Shown here in pieces: positions 37,503 to 45,095 of a stretch of 64,000 bases of DNA. The notes under the pieces are model-generated. The model saw only the letters and a list, made by a program, of their open reading frames with translations. It searched no databases and was not told the DNA's origin. Position numbers and translations under genes: made by a program. The DNA comes from Bacteroidota bacterium. GTDB taxonomy: Bacteria; Bacteroidota; Bacteroidia; NS11-12g; UBA9320. Where the stretch lies: NCBI GenBank assembly GCA_002746305.1, contig NVWV01000005.1, positions 1-64,000 on the forward strand, read 5' to 3'. Positions within the stretch are counted from its first letter, which is position 1. The number at the start of each line of letters is the position of its first letter.

Positions 37503-38708
37503 TTAATCCGATTTTATAATCGCCACCCGCTGAGCTTTGGTCATCTTGTCTATTCTACTATAGTACGCTTTTTTCTCCTTAGGAACTTTTATTTTCAACT
37601 GTTGATTTATACTTAGTCTTTCGCTTCTCAAATTGTTCCAACGCTGAATTTGTACCACTTCACAATCAAATAAGTCAGCAATTGTAAGAAGCATGTCGCC
37701 GCTTCGTACAGCATATATTATCTCATCAGATCCTTTATCTTCTAGTAATTTCTCGCCAGCCATCAAGGTATCTCTTACTCCTGATGACTGACCACCCTCA
37801 AGTATCTTAACTTCTGTTCTGGTATATGTAGGTGTTTTCATATAGTCATACACACTTCTCCCAAGATTGTTAAAAACCATTGCTTTGGAAGAGGGCAAGG
37901 TAAGTAAGTACCTTTTTTCAGAATTTGGAATAACATTTTTTGTATACGTAGGGTTCAGTTCTCTAAGTAGGTTATAATCCATCCCCAATTTTGATGAAAG
38001 CTGATACAATGTTGTGTATTCTAAAACAGGAACCTGTTCCAATTCCACTGTAAGCGGATTCGCCACAATGCCATAGTTAGCATAGTAATTAGCCAAATAA
38101 GTAGCCGCTACATATTTTGGATATTCAGAACGAAAATTACTGGATAAAAACTTGCTAATGACCCAAAAATCTGCTGCTGTATCCTTAGATAAGATTCTGG
38201 CTTTTTGCCACTTTTCATCTCCTGCACTATACACCGTAAGAGCGATTCTCCAATCATTGGTGCGATTAAATATCTTAGCAATCTCTTTACAAAAAGCATC
38301 TGCTGATTTCTGAATATCTCTGCGTTCATCTACATAATTACTGATGTACAATCCATAATTTTTTGCAACACCATATCGCATTTTAAAGTATCCTTCTCTA
38401 CCATTACTATGAGAAGTCAGATTATTGCAATTGGACAATGAAATACAAGCGTACCTTAACTCCTCTGGGACATTATTTCCAATAAATATGTCTTTCAATA
38501 AGGCATCATGGACCATGTACTTTCGCAGCATATCTTCTGAGCTAGCGGATTCAGTATATTCCAATATATACTGTACTATTTCCTCGTTATATTCTAACGG
38601 AACAGAACTTTCTAGAACTAAAAGGTTTTGAGCTATCTCGTCAAATGTAGTTTGTGAAGATACATGTAAACCTAAAAAAATTATAAGTGTGAAAATACTA
38701 AAACGCAT
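37503..38708 (-). CDS. LysM protein with degenerate MltD-type transglycosylase domain
   Basis: A 401-residue exported protein (signal peptide FSIFTLIIFLGLHVSS). Residues ~80-170 align with the MltD/SLT fold: NGREGYFKMRYGVAKNYGL and the diagnostic YVDERRDIQKSADAF and WRIALTVYSAGD. The catalytic glutamate expected in the V-E-S motif falls on L91 (ISLSNCNN), so it is probably not a lytic enzyme. Two LysM-like modules follow (about 232-280 and 328-372, the second YAVRSGDMLLTIADLF ... LKIKVP). It is likely a non-catalytic peptidoglycan-binding protein, encoded between gatA (11-nt overlap) and the SGNH hydrolase. Confidence 0.82.
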   Translation of the reverse strand: MRFSIFTLIIFLGLHVSSQTTFDEIAQNLLVLESSVPLEYNEEIVQYILEYTESASSEDMLRKYMVHDALLKDIFIGNNVPEELRYACISLSNCNNLTSHSNGREGYFKMRYGVAKNYGLYISNYVDERRDIQKSADAFCKEIAKIFNRTNDWRIALTVYSAGDEKWQKARILSKDTAADFWVISKFLSSNFRSEYPKYVAATYLANYYANYGIVANPLTVELEQVPVLEYTTLYQLSSKLGMDYNLLRELNPTYTKNVIPNSEKRYLLTLPSSKAMVFNNLGRSVYDYMKTPTYTRTEVKILEGGQSSGVRDTLMAGEKLLEDKGSDEIIYAVRSGDMLLTIADLFDCEVVQIQRWNNLRSERLSINQQLKIKVPKEKKAYYSRIDKMTKAQRVAIIKSD

Positions 38709-40125
38709 AGTTTGAGACTATCTTAGAAATATTAAAAAGTTTGTTTTCCTCAAAGGCTTTGGCCATAAAGTGCATTCCAATGGAAAGACCATTGGACTCT
38801 TTAGTTGGAACAGAAATAGCGGGCAATCCCGCCAATGGAGCCTGTACAGTAAATATATCTGCCAAATACATTTGTATCGGGTCTTTTGACTTATCACCTC
38901 CTATCTCGAAAGCCGTACTTGGAGTAGTTGGAGAAAGAAAGAAGTCATATTCTGCTAAAATCTTGTCACTCTCCTCCTTAATTACTCTTCGCACTTTTTG
39001 AGCTTTGGAATAGTAGGCATCATATGAGTCGGCACTTAAAACAAAAGTACCTGCCATAATTCTTCTTTTTACTTCTTCTCCAAAACCTTCACTTCTTGAT
39101 TTTTTAAAAGTAGATTCTATGTCATGTGCATTAGAACTTCGTGTTCCATATAACATCCCACTATACCTAGAAAGGTTTGAAGAAGCCTCCGCTGTGGTAA
39201 GAACATAATAACACGGAACCATATAGTCTAAGTATGGAAAGGATTGTTCTTCAACTGTATGTCCGTCTGCTCTTAATTTGTCTATTAACTCAAGATATCT
39301 TGCTTTTACATCATCAGCAAGGCCTTCACTTTCCATGGCCTCTTTTGAATATGCAACCTTATATTTTTTAGTACTGTCAGCTGTAAACTCTTGGACAACT
39401 TCATTGGACGATGTGGCATCATTTTCATCCTTGCCAGCCATTATTTCCACCAAAAGTGCTGCATCTTCAACACTTCCTGCTAGTGGTCCTATTTGGTCAA
39501 AACTGGAAGCATAGGCTAACAGCCCATTCCTTGATATTCTACCATAGGTGGTCTTCATACCATATGTGCCCGTAAATGATGCTGGTTGACGTATAGATCC
39601 ACCGGTATCAGAACCTAAAGCCGCTAAACATAGATCTGCTTGAACAGCAACAGCACTTCCACCAGAACTCCCACCAGGAACTTTTGATTCATCTGCTGCG
39701 TTTTTTACATGTCCGAATGCTGAATTCTCGTTACTTGCACCCATTGCAAATTCATCACAATTGCATCTTCCGATTACAATTACATCTTCATCCAGTAAGC
39801 GTTGAAGAGCTGTAGCAGTATACACCGCTTCATAATTTTCAATAATTTTAGAAGAACCCGAGACCTTATGTCCTGTGTAACAAATATTATCTTTAATAGC
39901 CAAAAACATACCTGCAAGTCTTCCTGCAGTTCCGTTTTTAATCTTGGTATCGATAATTGAAGCCTTCTCACGAGCCTCGTCAGAAAAGACCTCTAAAAAA
40001 GCATTTAGATGCTCATTTTCTTTGCCTTTTCCAATGTAGTACTCGGCAAGTTCTGTACAAGAAATTACCCCTTTTTGTATGTCAGATTGTATGTGAGCTA
40101 AAGAATTGTATTTCTTTGAAACCAT
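38698..40125 (-). CDS. gatA: Asp-tRNA(Asn)/Glu-tRNA(Gln) amidotransferase subunit A
   Basis: A 475-residue amidase-signature enzyme that supplies ammonia from glutamine to transamidate Glu-tRNA(Gln) and Asp-tRNA(Asn). The Ser-cisSer-Lys triad is intact: K78 in AIKDNICYTG, S153/154 in GGSSGGSAVAVQADLC, and S177 in ALGSDTGGSIRQPASF. Length and the YGRISRNGLLAYASSFDQIGP segment are diagnostic of GatA rather than general amidases. gatB and gatC are not in the window. It lies 5 nt after tatA and overlaps the LysM gene by 11 nt. Confidence 0.95.
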   Translation of the reverse strand: MVSKKYNSLAHIQSDIQKGVISCTELAEYYIGKGKENEHLNAFLEVFSDEAREKASIIDTKIKNGTAGRLAGMFLAIKDNICYTGHKVSGSSKIIENYEAVYTATALQRLLDEDVIVIGRCNCDEFAMGASNENSAFGHVKNAADESKVPGGSSGGSAVAVQADLCLAALGSDTGGSIRQPASFTGTYGMKTTYGRISRNGLLAYASSFDQIGPLAGSVEDAALLVEIMAGKDENDATSSNEVVQEFTADSTKKYKVAYSKEAMESEGLADDVKARYLELIDKLRADGHTVEEQSFPYLDYMVPCYYVLTTAEASSNLSRYSGMLYGTRSSNAHDIESTFKKSRSEGFGEEVKRRIMAGTFVLSADSYDAYYSKAQKVRRVIKEESDKILAEYDFFLSPTTPSTAFEIGGDKSKDPIQMYLADIFTVQAPLAGLPAISVPTKESNGLSIGMHFMAKAFEENKLFNISKIVSNYAF

Positions 40126-40130
40126 TCGAC

Positions 40131-40349
40131 TTATTTGTCCTCTGATTTTTCCGACTTTGGTGGTTCGTTTATTCCTTCCTTAATCTGTTCAGTAACCTCG
40201 TTTTTCGCTTTATTAAATTCGCGAATACCAGACCCCAGACCTTTCATTAATTCTGGAATTTTTCGGCCTCCAAAAAGAAGTAAAACTATCAGCACTATTA
40301 CAGTGATTTCAGCACCACCTAAACCAAATAATAATATTGTAGAAATCAT
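40131..40349 (-). CDS. tatA: Twin-arginine translocase TatA/E family protein
   Basis: A 72-residue single-span protein. The N-terminal transmembrane helix ([25 protein letters not shown]) ends in the [20 protein letters not shown] amphipathic helix typical of TatA, followed by a short charged tail. It forms the pore component of the Tat pathway for folded proteins. First gene of the minus-strand envelope operon. A TACGTTTG -7 box lies 17 nt upstream. Confidence 0.93.
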   Translation of the reverse strand: MISTILLFGLGGAEITVIVLIVLLLFGGRKIPELMKGLGSGIREFNKAKNEVTEQIKEGINEPPKSEKSEDK

Positions 40350-40366
40350 GATTTTGTTTTATACTA

Positions 40367-40374
40367 CAAACGTA
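40367..40374 (-). promoter_or_regulatory. -7 box of the tatA operon promoter
   Basis: TACGTTTG on the minus strand, a perfect match to TAnnTTTG, 17 nt before the tatA ATG. Confidence 0.5.
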
Positions 40375-40423
40375 CAACAAAGTTTTGAGAAACGGGTGGT
40401 ACAGCTATGTTATAAAGAATGTT

Positions 40424-40431
40424 TAACTTCG
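40424..40431 (+). promoter_or_regulatory. -7 box upstream of the 3-hydroxyanthranilate dioxygenase gene
   Basis: TAACTTCG (TAnnTTCG variant) 18 nt before the ATG at 40450, divergent from the tatA promoter. Confidence 0.4.
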
Positions 40432-40449
40432 TCCAAAATCTTTAAAACT

Positions 40450-40977
40450 ATGGCAATCGGACGACCTTTTAACCTACAAAAATGGATAGATGAAAACAGA
40501 GATGAGCTAAAGCCACCTGTAGGAAATAGAAACTTATACAAGGATGCTGGGGACTATATTGTAATGATTGTTGCTGGACCAAATGCACGTAAAGACTACC
40601 ACTACAACGAGACAGAAGAGCTCTTCTACCAACTAGAAGGTGATATAATCGTGCGAATACAAGAAGATGGAAAGGCTGTAGATGTAGAAATCAAAGAGGG
40701 TGAAATGTTTCTATTACCAGGTATGGTACCACATTCCCCTATTAGAAGTGAACGGAGTATTGGCTTGGTTATAGAGTGCAAAAGGACAAAGGAACATCAA
40801 GATGGGTTAATGTGGTTCTGTGACAATTGCAACCATAAACTACATGAGGTTCGTTTTCCATTGACCAACGTTGAAACTGATTTTCAACCACGATTTAAGG
40901 AATACTATGCTTCAGAAGAGTTGCGTACTTGTGACAAGTGCGGAACTGTAATGGAAACAGATCCAAGATTTATCTAG
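40450..40977 (+). CDS. 3-hydroxyanthranilate 3,4-dioxygenase
   Basis: A 175-residue cupin dioxygenase that opens the ring of 3-hydroxyanthranilate on the way to quinolinate/NAD or in tryptophan catabolism. The iron ligands H51, E57 and H95 lie in DYHYNETEELFYQLEGD and GMVPHSPIRS. The C-terminal rubredoxin-like site has C124-x-x-C127 and C161-x-x-C164, as in the bacterial enzymes. The frame is open far upstream, through the antisense of tatA, but ATG 40450 gives the family N-terminus MAIGRPFNLQKWIDEN. No other kynurenine-pathway gene is nearby. It heads a tight run of small membrane-protein genes (1 nt to the next). Confidence 0.94.
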   Translation: MAIGRPFNLQKWIDENRDELKPPVGNRNLYKDAGDYIVMIVAGPNARKDYHYNETEELFYQLEGDIIVRIQEDGKAVDVEIKEGEMFLLPGMVPHSPIRSERSIGLVIECKRTKEHQDGLMWFCDNCNHKLHEVRFPLTNVETDFQPRFKEYYASEELRTCDKCGTVMETDPRFI

Positions 40978-40978
40978 C

Positions 40979-41428
40979 ATGGCACTATCCAATCTCAGTA
41001 ACTGGAGCTATGCCATTTTAGGTTTTTTTTTCATGGTCTTAGTAGGTTGCAATGACTTTGATTCTCTTGGCTCCAATAAGGACAATGACAAAAGCAAAAA
41101 TTGGATTTATGTAGAACTAGTGGTTGAAACAAGTGCTGATACTACATCTTTTTATAGATACGGAACCATCAAAAGCCGCATTTTAAAAAAGATTGAATCC
41201 GATGAGAATGCCAAAGGTCTCTTCTCTTTATCCAACACTAGGTACCTGAGTCTAGAAGATAAATTAATGCTGATTGAAGATGATGAGGATACAGATACCT
41301 ATTTTTTCAAAATCGAACAAGTGAAATACATCCAAATTCTAAAAGGAGATCCCATTTTCACTTTTGAAGAAAGTTCTTTGAGTGAAGATTGTTTAGAGTT
41401 CAAGCTTTCCAAACAAAAGAAAAAATAG
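40979..41428 (+). CDS. Small lipoprotein, unknown
   Basis: A 149-residue protein with a lipoprotein signal: hydrophobic YAILGFFFMVLVGC, with the lipidated cysteine at position 24. The mature part is acidic and polar, with no recognised domain; it has alternating short strands (WIYVELVVET, FFKIEQVKYIQIL). It starts 1 nt after the dioxygenase stop and its own stop codon overlaps a GTG that starts the next gene, so it is cotranscribed. Function unknown. Confidence 0.7.
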   Translation: MALSNLSNWSYAILGFFFMVLVGCNDFDSLGSNKDNDKSKNWIYVELVVETSADTTSFYRYGTIKSRILKKIESDENAKGLFSLSNTRYLSLEDKLMLIEDDEDTDTYFFKIEQVKYIQILKGDPIFTFEESSLSEDCLEFKLSKQKKK

Positions 41429-41592
41429 TGCTGTTCGCTCTCTTAATCATAATTTCACTGCTTGCCGTAATTAAAGCCGTTCAGGCTATTGTATCTGAAC
41501 AGAGAGAACACAGAGCAATAGAAGATAAGTGGGAGAAGACCAAGGATGAACTAGATAAAATAGAAGAAGAACGTAGAGAAAGAAAAGTGTGA
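41428..41592 (+). CDS. Small membrane protein with coiled-coil tail (54 aa)
   Basis: The GTG at 41428 overlaps the previous stop by one base and yields MLFALLIIISLLAVIKAV, a transmembrane helix, followed by a charged coiled-coil-like helix (EDKWEKTKDELDKIEEERRE). A longer frame from TTG 41389 would overlap the lipoprotein gene by 40 nt and is less likely. The stop overlaps the next start (GTGA). Unknown function; topology suggests one span with a polar tail. Confidence 0.6.
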   Translation: MLFALLIIISLLAVIKAVQAIVSEQREHRAIEDKWEKTKDELDKIEEERRERKV

Positions 41593-42095
41593 GAGTAATC
41601 ACTCAAATACAAAATAAATCTCGCTCGTTCCAGTTGTTCTTAGTTTTCATCATTCACTTGATGATTTCTTTTATATGTTGGACAGTCCTATGGCCTGCTG
41701 AAGATTTAGAGAAAGAAATTTATATCCGGTCTTTAATTCATTTCATATTCTTCATAATTGTTATACTTCTTTTCTATAAAAAGAATTCTTATTACAAACC
41801 TTCATTATGGTTTGGAAGGCTTGCTCTTGTAATTTTCATTGTACTAAATTCTATAGCTTTGTCTATACCTTTCGATTCATGGTTAGGTAATTCTTATTAC
41901 AGCGGATATGGTTGGCCCTTCGTTTTTTATGAATTTAATCCTTTTGACTGGGTACTCCGAGATTACCCCAATTTTACCCAACATAGATGGTATCTCAATG
42001 AGATTTTCTACAATTTGTACTTCGCGGCTATTGGTATTGCATTCCTGATGTCCCTAGTGGATTATTTCGTTGACAAGAGATTGAGCAAAAAATAA
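41589..42095 (+). CDS. Multi-span membrane protein, unknown
   Basis: A 168-residue protein with four predicted transmembrane segments (about 16-35, 47-63, 78-93 and 143-160) and a long W/Y/F-rich loop (GYGWPFVFYEFNPFDWVLRD). GTG start overlapping the preceding stop (GTGA). I do not recognise the family. It closes the operon led by 3-hydroxyanthranilate dioxygenase and converges on the next gene with 3 nt between stops. Confidence 0.7.
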   Translation: MRVITQIQNKSRSFQLFLVFIIHLMISFICWTVLWPAEDLEKEIYIRSLIHFIFFIIVILLFYKKNSYYKPSLWFGRLALVIFIVLNSIALSIPFDSWLGNSYYSGYGWPFVFYEFNPFDWVLRDYPNFTQHRWYLNEIFYNLYFAAIGIAFLMSLVDYFVDKRLSKK

Positions 42096-42098
42096 CCC

Positions 42099-42632
42099 CT
42101 ACTTTTTCCCTTCTCCTTTAAAATGGTTTTCTTTATCTCTGAAAAGCACATTAAATGTAGTTAATGACCCGTAAATACGTGTGACATATTGTTGAAGGTT
42201 TACCTTATCTTGATCGTCCAACACCTTGTGACTATTGATACTTTGCTCCAATACTCGAAGTCGATCTCGGACCATTACTATCTTGTGAAAAAAGGTTTCT
42301 ATTGGGATTTCCTTTATCGATAAATCTGTGTCTTTAGGTTCTAAAACCAATAGTCCGCCCTTCCACTTATCCGCCAAGTGTACTCGCTCTGTAGCATCGG
42401 TATAACGCTGGATCATAGCGTAAAAAATGTCTTCTACTTCGTCTACCGTTACCATATTATTGGCTCCTTCTAGCACTTCTACAATTTCCAAGTCTTCCGA
42501 CTTACGGTCTATCTCTTCAGCTCCTCCATTAAAGAAACTAATGGTAAATGTCTCCAAACCTATACGACAAACGATGCCATCTCCATGCTCCGTATGTTTG
42601 ACTCTGCTACCTATTGTGAGTTCTTCATTCAT
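42099..42632 (-). CDS. Conserved hypothetical with N-terminal Tudor-like domain
   Basis: A 177-residue soluble protein. Residues ~5-50 (IGSRVKHTEHGDGIVCRIG ... ISFFNGGAEEID) look like the small beta-barrel found at the end of UvrD/PcrA helicases and in CarD-like proteins, which contact RNA polymerase or nucleic acid. The remaining ~125 residues are mostly helical and unrecognised. A perfect TATTTTTG -7 box lies 7 nt upstream of the ATG, implying a very short leader. The Tudor-like reading is an inference from pattern only. Confidence 0.65.
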   Translation of the reverse strand: MNEELTIGSRVKHTEHGDGIVCRIGLETFTISFFNGGAEEIDRKSEDLEIVEVLEGANNMVTVDEVEDIFYAMIQRYTDATERVHLADKWKGGLLVLEPKDTDLSIKEIPIETFFHKIVMVRDRLRVLEQSINSHKVLDDQDKVNLQQYVTRIYGSLTTFNVLFRDKENHFKGEGKK

Positions 42633-42639
42633 AATGTCT

Positions 42640-42647
42640 CAAAAATA
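42640..42647 (-). promoter_or_regulatory. -7 box of the Tudor-like gene
   Basis: TATTTTTG on the minus strand, perfect consensus, 7 nt before the start codon: near-leaderless geometry. Confidence 0.55.
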
Positions 42648-42658
42648 CCTAAATTCCT

Positions 42659-42666
42659 TACCTTCG
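42659..42666 (+). promoter_or_regulatory. -7 box of the 103-aa gene
   Basis: TACCTTCG (TAnnTTCG), 25 nt before TTG 42692; the same octamer precedes the SDR gene at 43031. Confidence 0.4.
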
Positions 42667-42691
42667 TTTTACACCAAATCAACAATCGCTT

Positions 42692-43003
42692 TTGGAAGCC
42701 ATTACTAAACTAGTCAAATTTATAGAAGATCCTTTTACTAAAGAGGAAGAGCGAGAAAAAGCCATTTCCGAACTTAATTTATTGGGTACACCCCTATCAG
42801 ACATAGAAGAAATCGCTTACACACATTGGCAAAATTACTTTGCTGAAAACATAGAAGACATTTTAACTAAGCGATTGGTTATTATCAGTCACTTGCTGCC
42901 AGATGATGTGGTAAACCAATGTTTTGAGAATGTTTTTCAAGAGTACAGAGATAAAAGAAAGCAGATGGGTATAGATGATATTCGGAAGTTCTGGGCTCCG
43001 TAG
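42692..43003 (+). CDS. Hypothetical protein, 103 aa
   Basis: A helical, acidic soluble protein beginning at TTG 42692 (MEAITKLVKFIEDPFTKEE); no ATG or GTG gives a comparable start. There is no signal peptide or membrane segment. I do not recognise the family. It is divergent from the Tudor-like gene (59 nt) and followed 53 nt later by the SDR gene, which has its own -7 box. Confidence 0.6.
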   Translation: MEAITKLVKFIEDPFTKEEEREKAISELNLLGTPLSDIEEIAYTHWQNYFAENIEDILTKRLVIISHLLPDDVVNQCFENVFQEYRDKRKQMGIDDIRKFWAP

Positions 43004-43030
43004 GTTGTATCGTAAATAAAATTCTATTCC

Positions 43031-43038
43031 TACCTTCG
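43031..43038 (+). promoter_or_regulatory. -7 box of the SDR gene
   Basis: TACCTTCG, 17 nt before ATG 43056, identical to the box at 42659. Confidence 0.4.
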
Positions 43039-43055
43039 AAGCAACAAAACAAGAA

Positions 43056-43823
43056 ATGACAGCACTTATAACAGGAGCATCAGCAGGCATCGGAAAAGAA
43101 CTAGCCGTAGAATTTGCGAAGGATAAAATAGACCTTATTCTAGTTGCTCGGAGAGAAGAAACCATGCAAACCCACGCTACAGAACTTAGCACTAAATATG
43201 GGATTGACGTACAGGTAATTGCTCAGAATTTAGCACTGCCTAATAGTGCCAACTTGCTATATGACAAAGTAAAACAGCTAGGATCCAATATAGATTATCT
43301 AGTAAACAATGCTGGTTTTGGAGATAATGGAGATTTTGTAGATAGTGATTTGCAAAAAAATGAGAACATGATTAACCTAAATGTTTTGACCCTAACCAAA
43401 TTAACCCACTTATTTGGAGCGGAAATGAAAGCAAGAAAACAGGGAACCATTCTCAATATTGCATCTACAGCTTCCTTCCAACCTGGACCACTAATGAGTG
43501 TATACTTTGCCACCAAGCATTTTGTTCTGGCTTTTTCAGAAGGAATAGCAGAAGAGCTTAGACCACACAATGTATTTGTTTGTACGCTTTGTCCTGGACC
43601 TACTCAAAGTGAGTTTGGGGAAGTAGCTGGCTTCGGGAAACTAGTTCCTAGTGACTCTAATCCTTTTCCTTTAGCCCATGAAGTAGCTAAATACGGTTAT
43701 GCTAAAATGAAGAAGAAAAAAGTAGTTGCTATTCACGGATTTATGAACGCCTTAATGGCGACTGCTGTACGATTTGTACCTCGATCTCTAGCGAGAAAGA
43801 TTGCACATTCTAAAATGACGTGA
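43056..43823 (+). CDS. Short-chain dehydrogenase/reductase (SDR)
   Basis: A 255-residue classical-type SDR. The cofactor motif TGASAGIG (6-13) and VARR at the end of beta-2 suggest NADP(H). The VNNAGFG motif, the catalytic serine in IASTAS, Y-x-x-x-K in VYFATKHF, and the CPGPTQSEF loop are present. It resembles the DltE/YqjQ-like reductases of unspecified substrate. It converges on the dinB gene with 2 nt between stops. Confidence 0.9.
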   Translation: MTALITGASAGIGKELAVEFAKDKIDLILVARREETMQTHATELSTKYGIDVQVIAQNLALPNSANLLYDKVKQLGSNIDYLVNNAGFGDNGDFVDSDLQKNENMINLNVLTLTKLTHLFGAEMKARKQGTILNIASTASFQPGPLMSVYFATKHFVLAFSEGIAEELRPHNVFVCTLCPGPTQSEFGEVAGFGKLVPSDSNPFPLAHEVAKYGYAKMKKKKVVAIHGFMNALMATAVRFVPRSLARKIAHSKMT

Positions 43824-43825
43824 GA

Positions 43826-44332
43826 TTAATATCTCGTTTTCAATACATCAAGATGATGTCTCAAATGACCTGTCATGAGAAAACCATACAAAACAGGTTG
43901 CACAACAAGACCATTTGCCATTCCCTTGAATTTTACTCTAGAATCTTCCAAGTTATCAAACAGAGAGATCGAACTTGCTCTTACAGTTCTAAATTCGTCC
44001 ATGAGTGATTGGGTGGTTCGTTTATTTGCCTCAGAGTTTTTTGCGTAACTGTTTTGCTCAAAACCGGGCATACCATTCATTTCACCCCGAGCAATACACA
44101 AAGATCGATACTGAAAAATTCGCTCTGTGTCGATTATATGCAGGATTACCTCGTTTGTTGTCCACTTGCCCTCATCATATGCATAGTGTGCTTTTTCTTC
44201 TCCTACTTCTGCTCCCCAATCCTCTAACTCCTTTGCTGATACAGACAAAGCTTCTACTATATCCTCCTCTGAAACCTTTGCCACATACTTCTCAAAGTAG
44301 GCTGGCACGTTTTCTAACCACTGCTTAGACAT
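43826..44332 (-). CDS. DinB family protein (putative metal-dependent enzyme)
   Basis: A 168-residue four-helix-bundle protein of the DinB superfamily. The family's metal-site histidines are seen in EVILHIIDTERIFQYR and in the C-terminal TGHLRHHLDVLK. Superfamily members include bacillithiol/mycothiol-type S-transferases; the substrate here is unknown. A TACTTTCG box sits 4 nt upstream of the ATG. The start codon is only 36 nt from the divergent pssA start. Confidence 0.85.
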   Translation of the reverse strand: MSKQWLENVPAYFEKYVAKVSEEDIVEALSVSAKELEDWGAEVGEEKAHYAYDEGKWTTNEVILHIIDTERIFQYRSLCIARGEMNGMPGFEQNSYAKNSEANKRTTQSLMDEFRTVRASSISLFDNLEDSRVKFKGMANGLVVQPVLYGFLMTGHLRHHLDVLKTRY

Positions 44333-44336
44333 ACCA

Positions 44337-44344
44337 CGAAAGTA
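44337..44344 (-). promoter_or_regulatory. -7 box of the DinB gene
   Basis: TACTTTCG on the minus strand (TAnnTTCG), 4 nt before the start codon. Confidence 0.5.
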
Positions 44345-44355
44345 GATTTTTACTG

Positions 44356-44363
44356 CATATTTG
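44356..44363 (+). promoter_or_regulatory. -7 box of pssA
   Basis: CATATTTG, one mismatch from TAnnTTTG and followed by C, 5 nt before the GTG at 44369; only 11 nt from the divergent DinB box. Confidence 0.45.
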
Positions 44364-44368
44364 CGTTA

Positions 44369-45094
44369 GTGAATATTAAAAATCAGATACCCAATATTAT
44401 TACCCTATGTAATCTTATCTGTGGTACATTAATTATTATTTCTGCGTTTCAACTACAGTTTTTGAATGCCGCCTACTTCGCTATTGCAGCACTTGTTTTT
44501 GATTTTTTGGATGGTACTGCAGCTCGTTTACTTAATGTGTCTTCACCAATGGGTAAAGAACTGGACTCCATGGCGGACATGGTCAGCTTTGGCGTAGCTC
44601 CTGCCTTAGTTCTGTACAATTATTGGGGAAACGAATTGTTCAACGGTACAAATGCATTCTTTGGGATACCTTTCTTAGATGATCTCATTCCATTCCTTCC
44701 CTTGCTAATAGCGGCATTTGCAGGTTATCGCTTGGCCAAGTTTAATATCTCCGACCAAAGCAATGATTACTTCAGTGGCTTACCTACTCCAGCCCTTGCT
44801 CTTGGAGCATTTGCCCTACCTCTTGCTGCTGAACAGTTTGAGCAAGCCAATATATGGTTGACACACCCCCTTTTTATTATACTATTTTGTGTTTTGGGAA
44901 GCATCTTGTTGGTCAGCAATGTCAAGTTATTTTCTATAAAGATTGGTTCCAAGAACAAAACCTTAAACATCATACGAATTGCTATGCTTCTCACCTGCTT
45001 GGTGTTAATAGTATGGCTACATTTTTTCGGTGCTTTTCTTTGTTTGATAGTGTACTTGGTGTTTTCTTTGACCTTTCAAAAAAGTATAACGTAA
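44369..45094 (+). CDS. pssA: CDP-diacylglycerol-serine O-phosphatidyltransferase
   Basis: A 241-residue integral-membrane enzyme making phosphatidylserine from CDP-diacylglycerol and serine. The CDP-alcohol phosphatidyltransferase signature D-G-x2-A-R-x8-G-x3-D-x3-D is complete (DGTAARLLNVSSPMGKELDSMAD). The hydrophobic profile fits six to eight spans. GTG start. The start IPNIITLCNLICGTLII matches PssA of the Bacillus/Bacteroidota type. It is followed 1 nt later by purS, then glyA, forming an operon. Confidence 0.94.
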   Translation: MNIKNQIPNIITLCNLICGTLIIISAFQLQFLNAAYFAIAALVFDFLDGTAARLLNVSSPMGKELDSMADMVSFGVAPALVLYNYWGNELFNGTNAFFGIPFLDDLIPFLPLLIAAFAGYRLAKFNISDQSNDYFSGLPTPALALGAFALPLAAEQFEQANIWLTHPLFIILFCVLGSILLVSNVKLFSIKIGSKNKTLNIIRIAMLLTCLVLIVWLHFFGAFLCLIVYLVFSLTFQKSIT

Positions 45095-45095
45095 T

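Noticed and set aside
40135..40449. In-frame N-terminal extension of the dioxygenase frame across tatA
   Set aside because: It is antisense to the clearly real tatA and upstream of a -7 box; the family N-terminus begins at ATG 40450.
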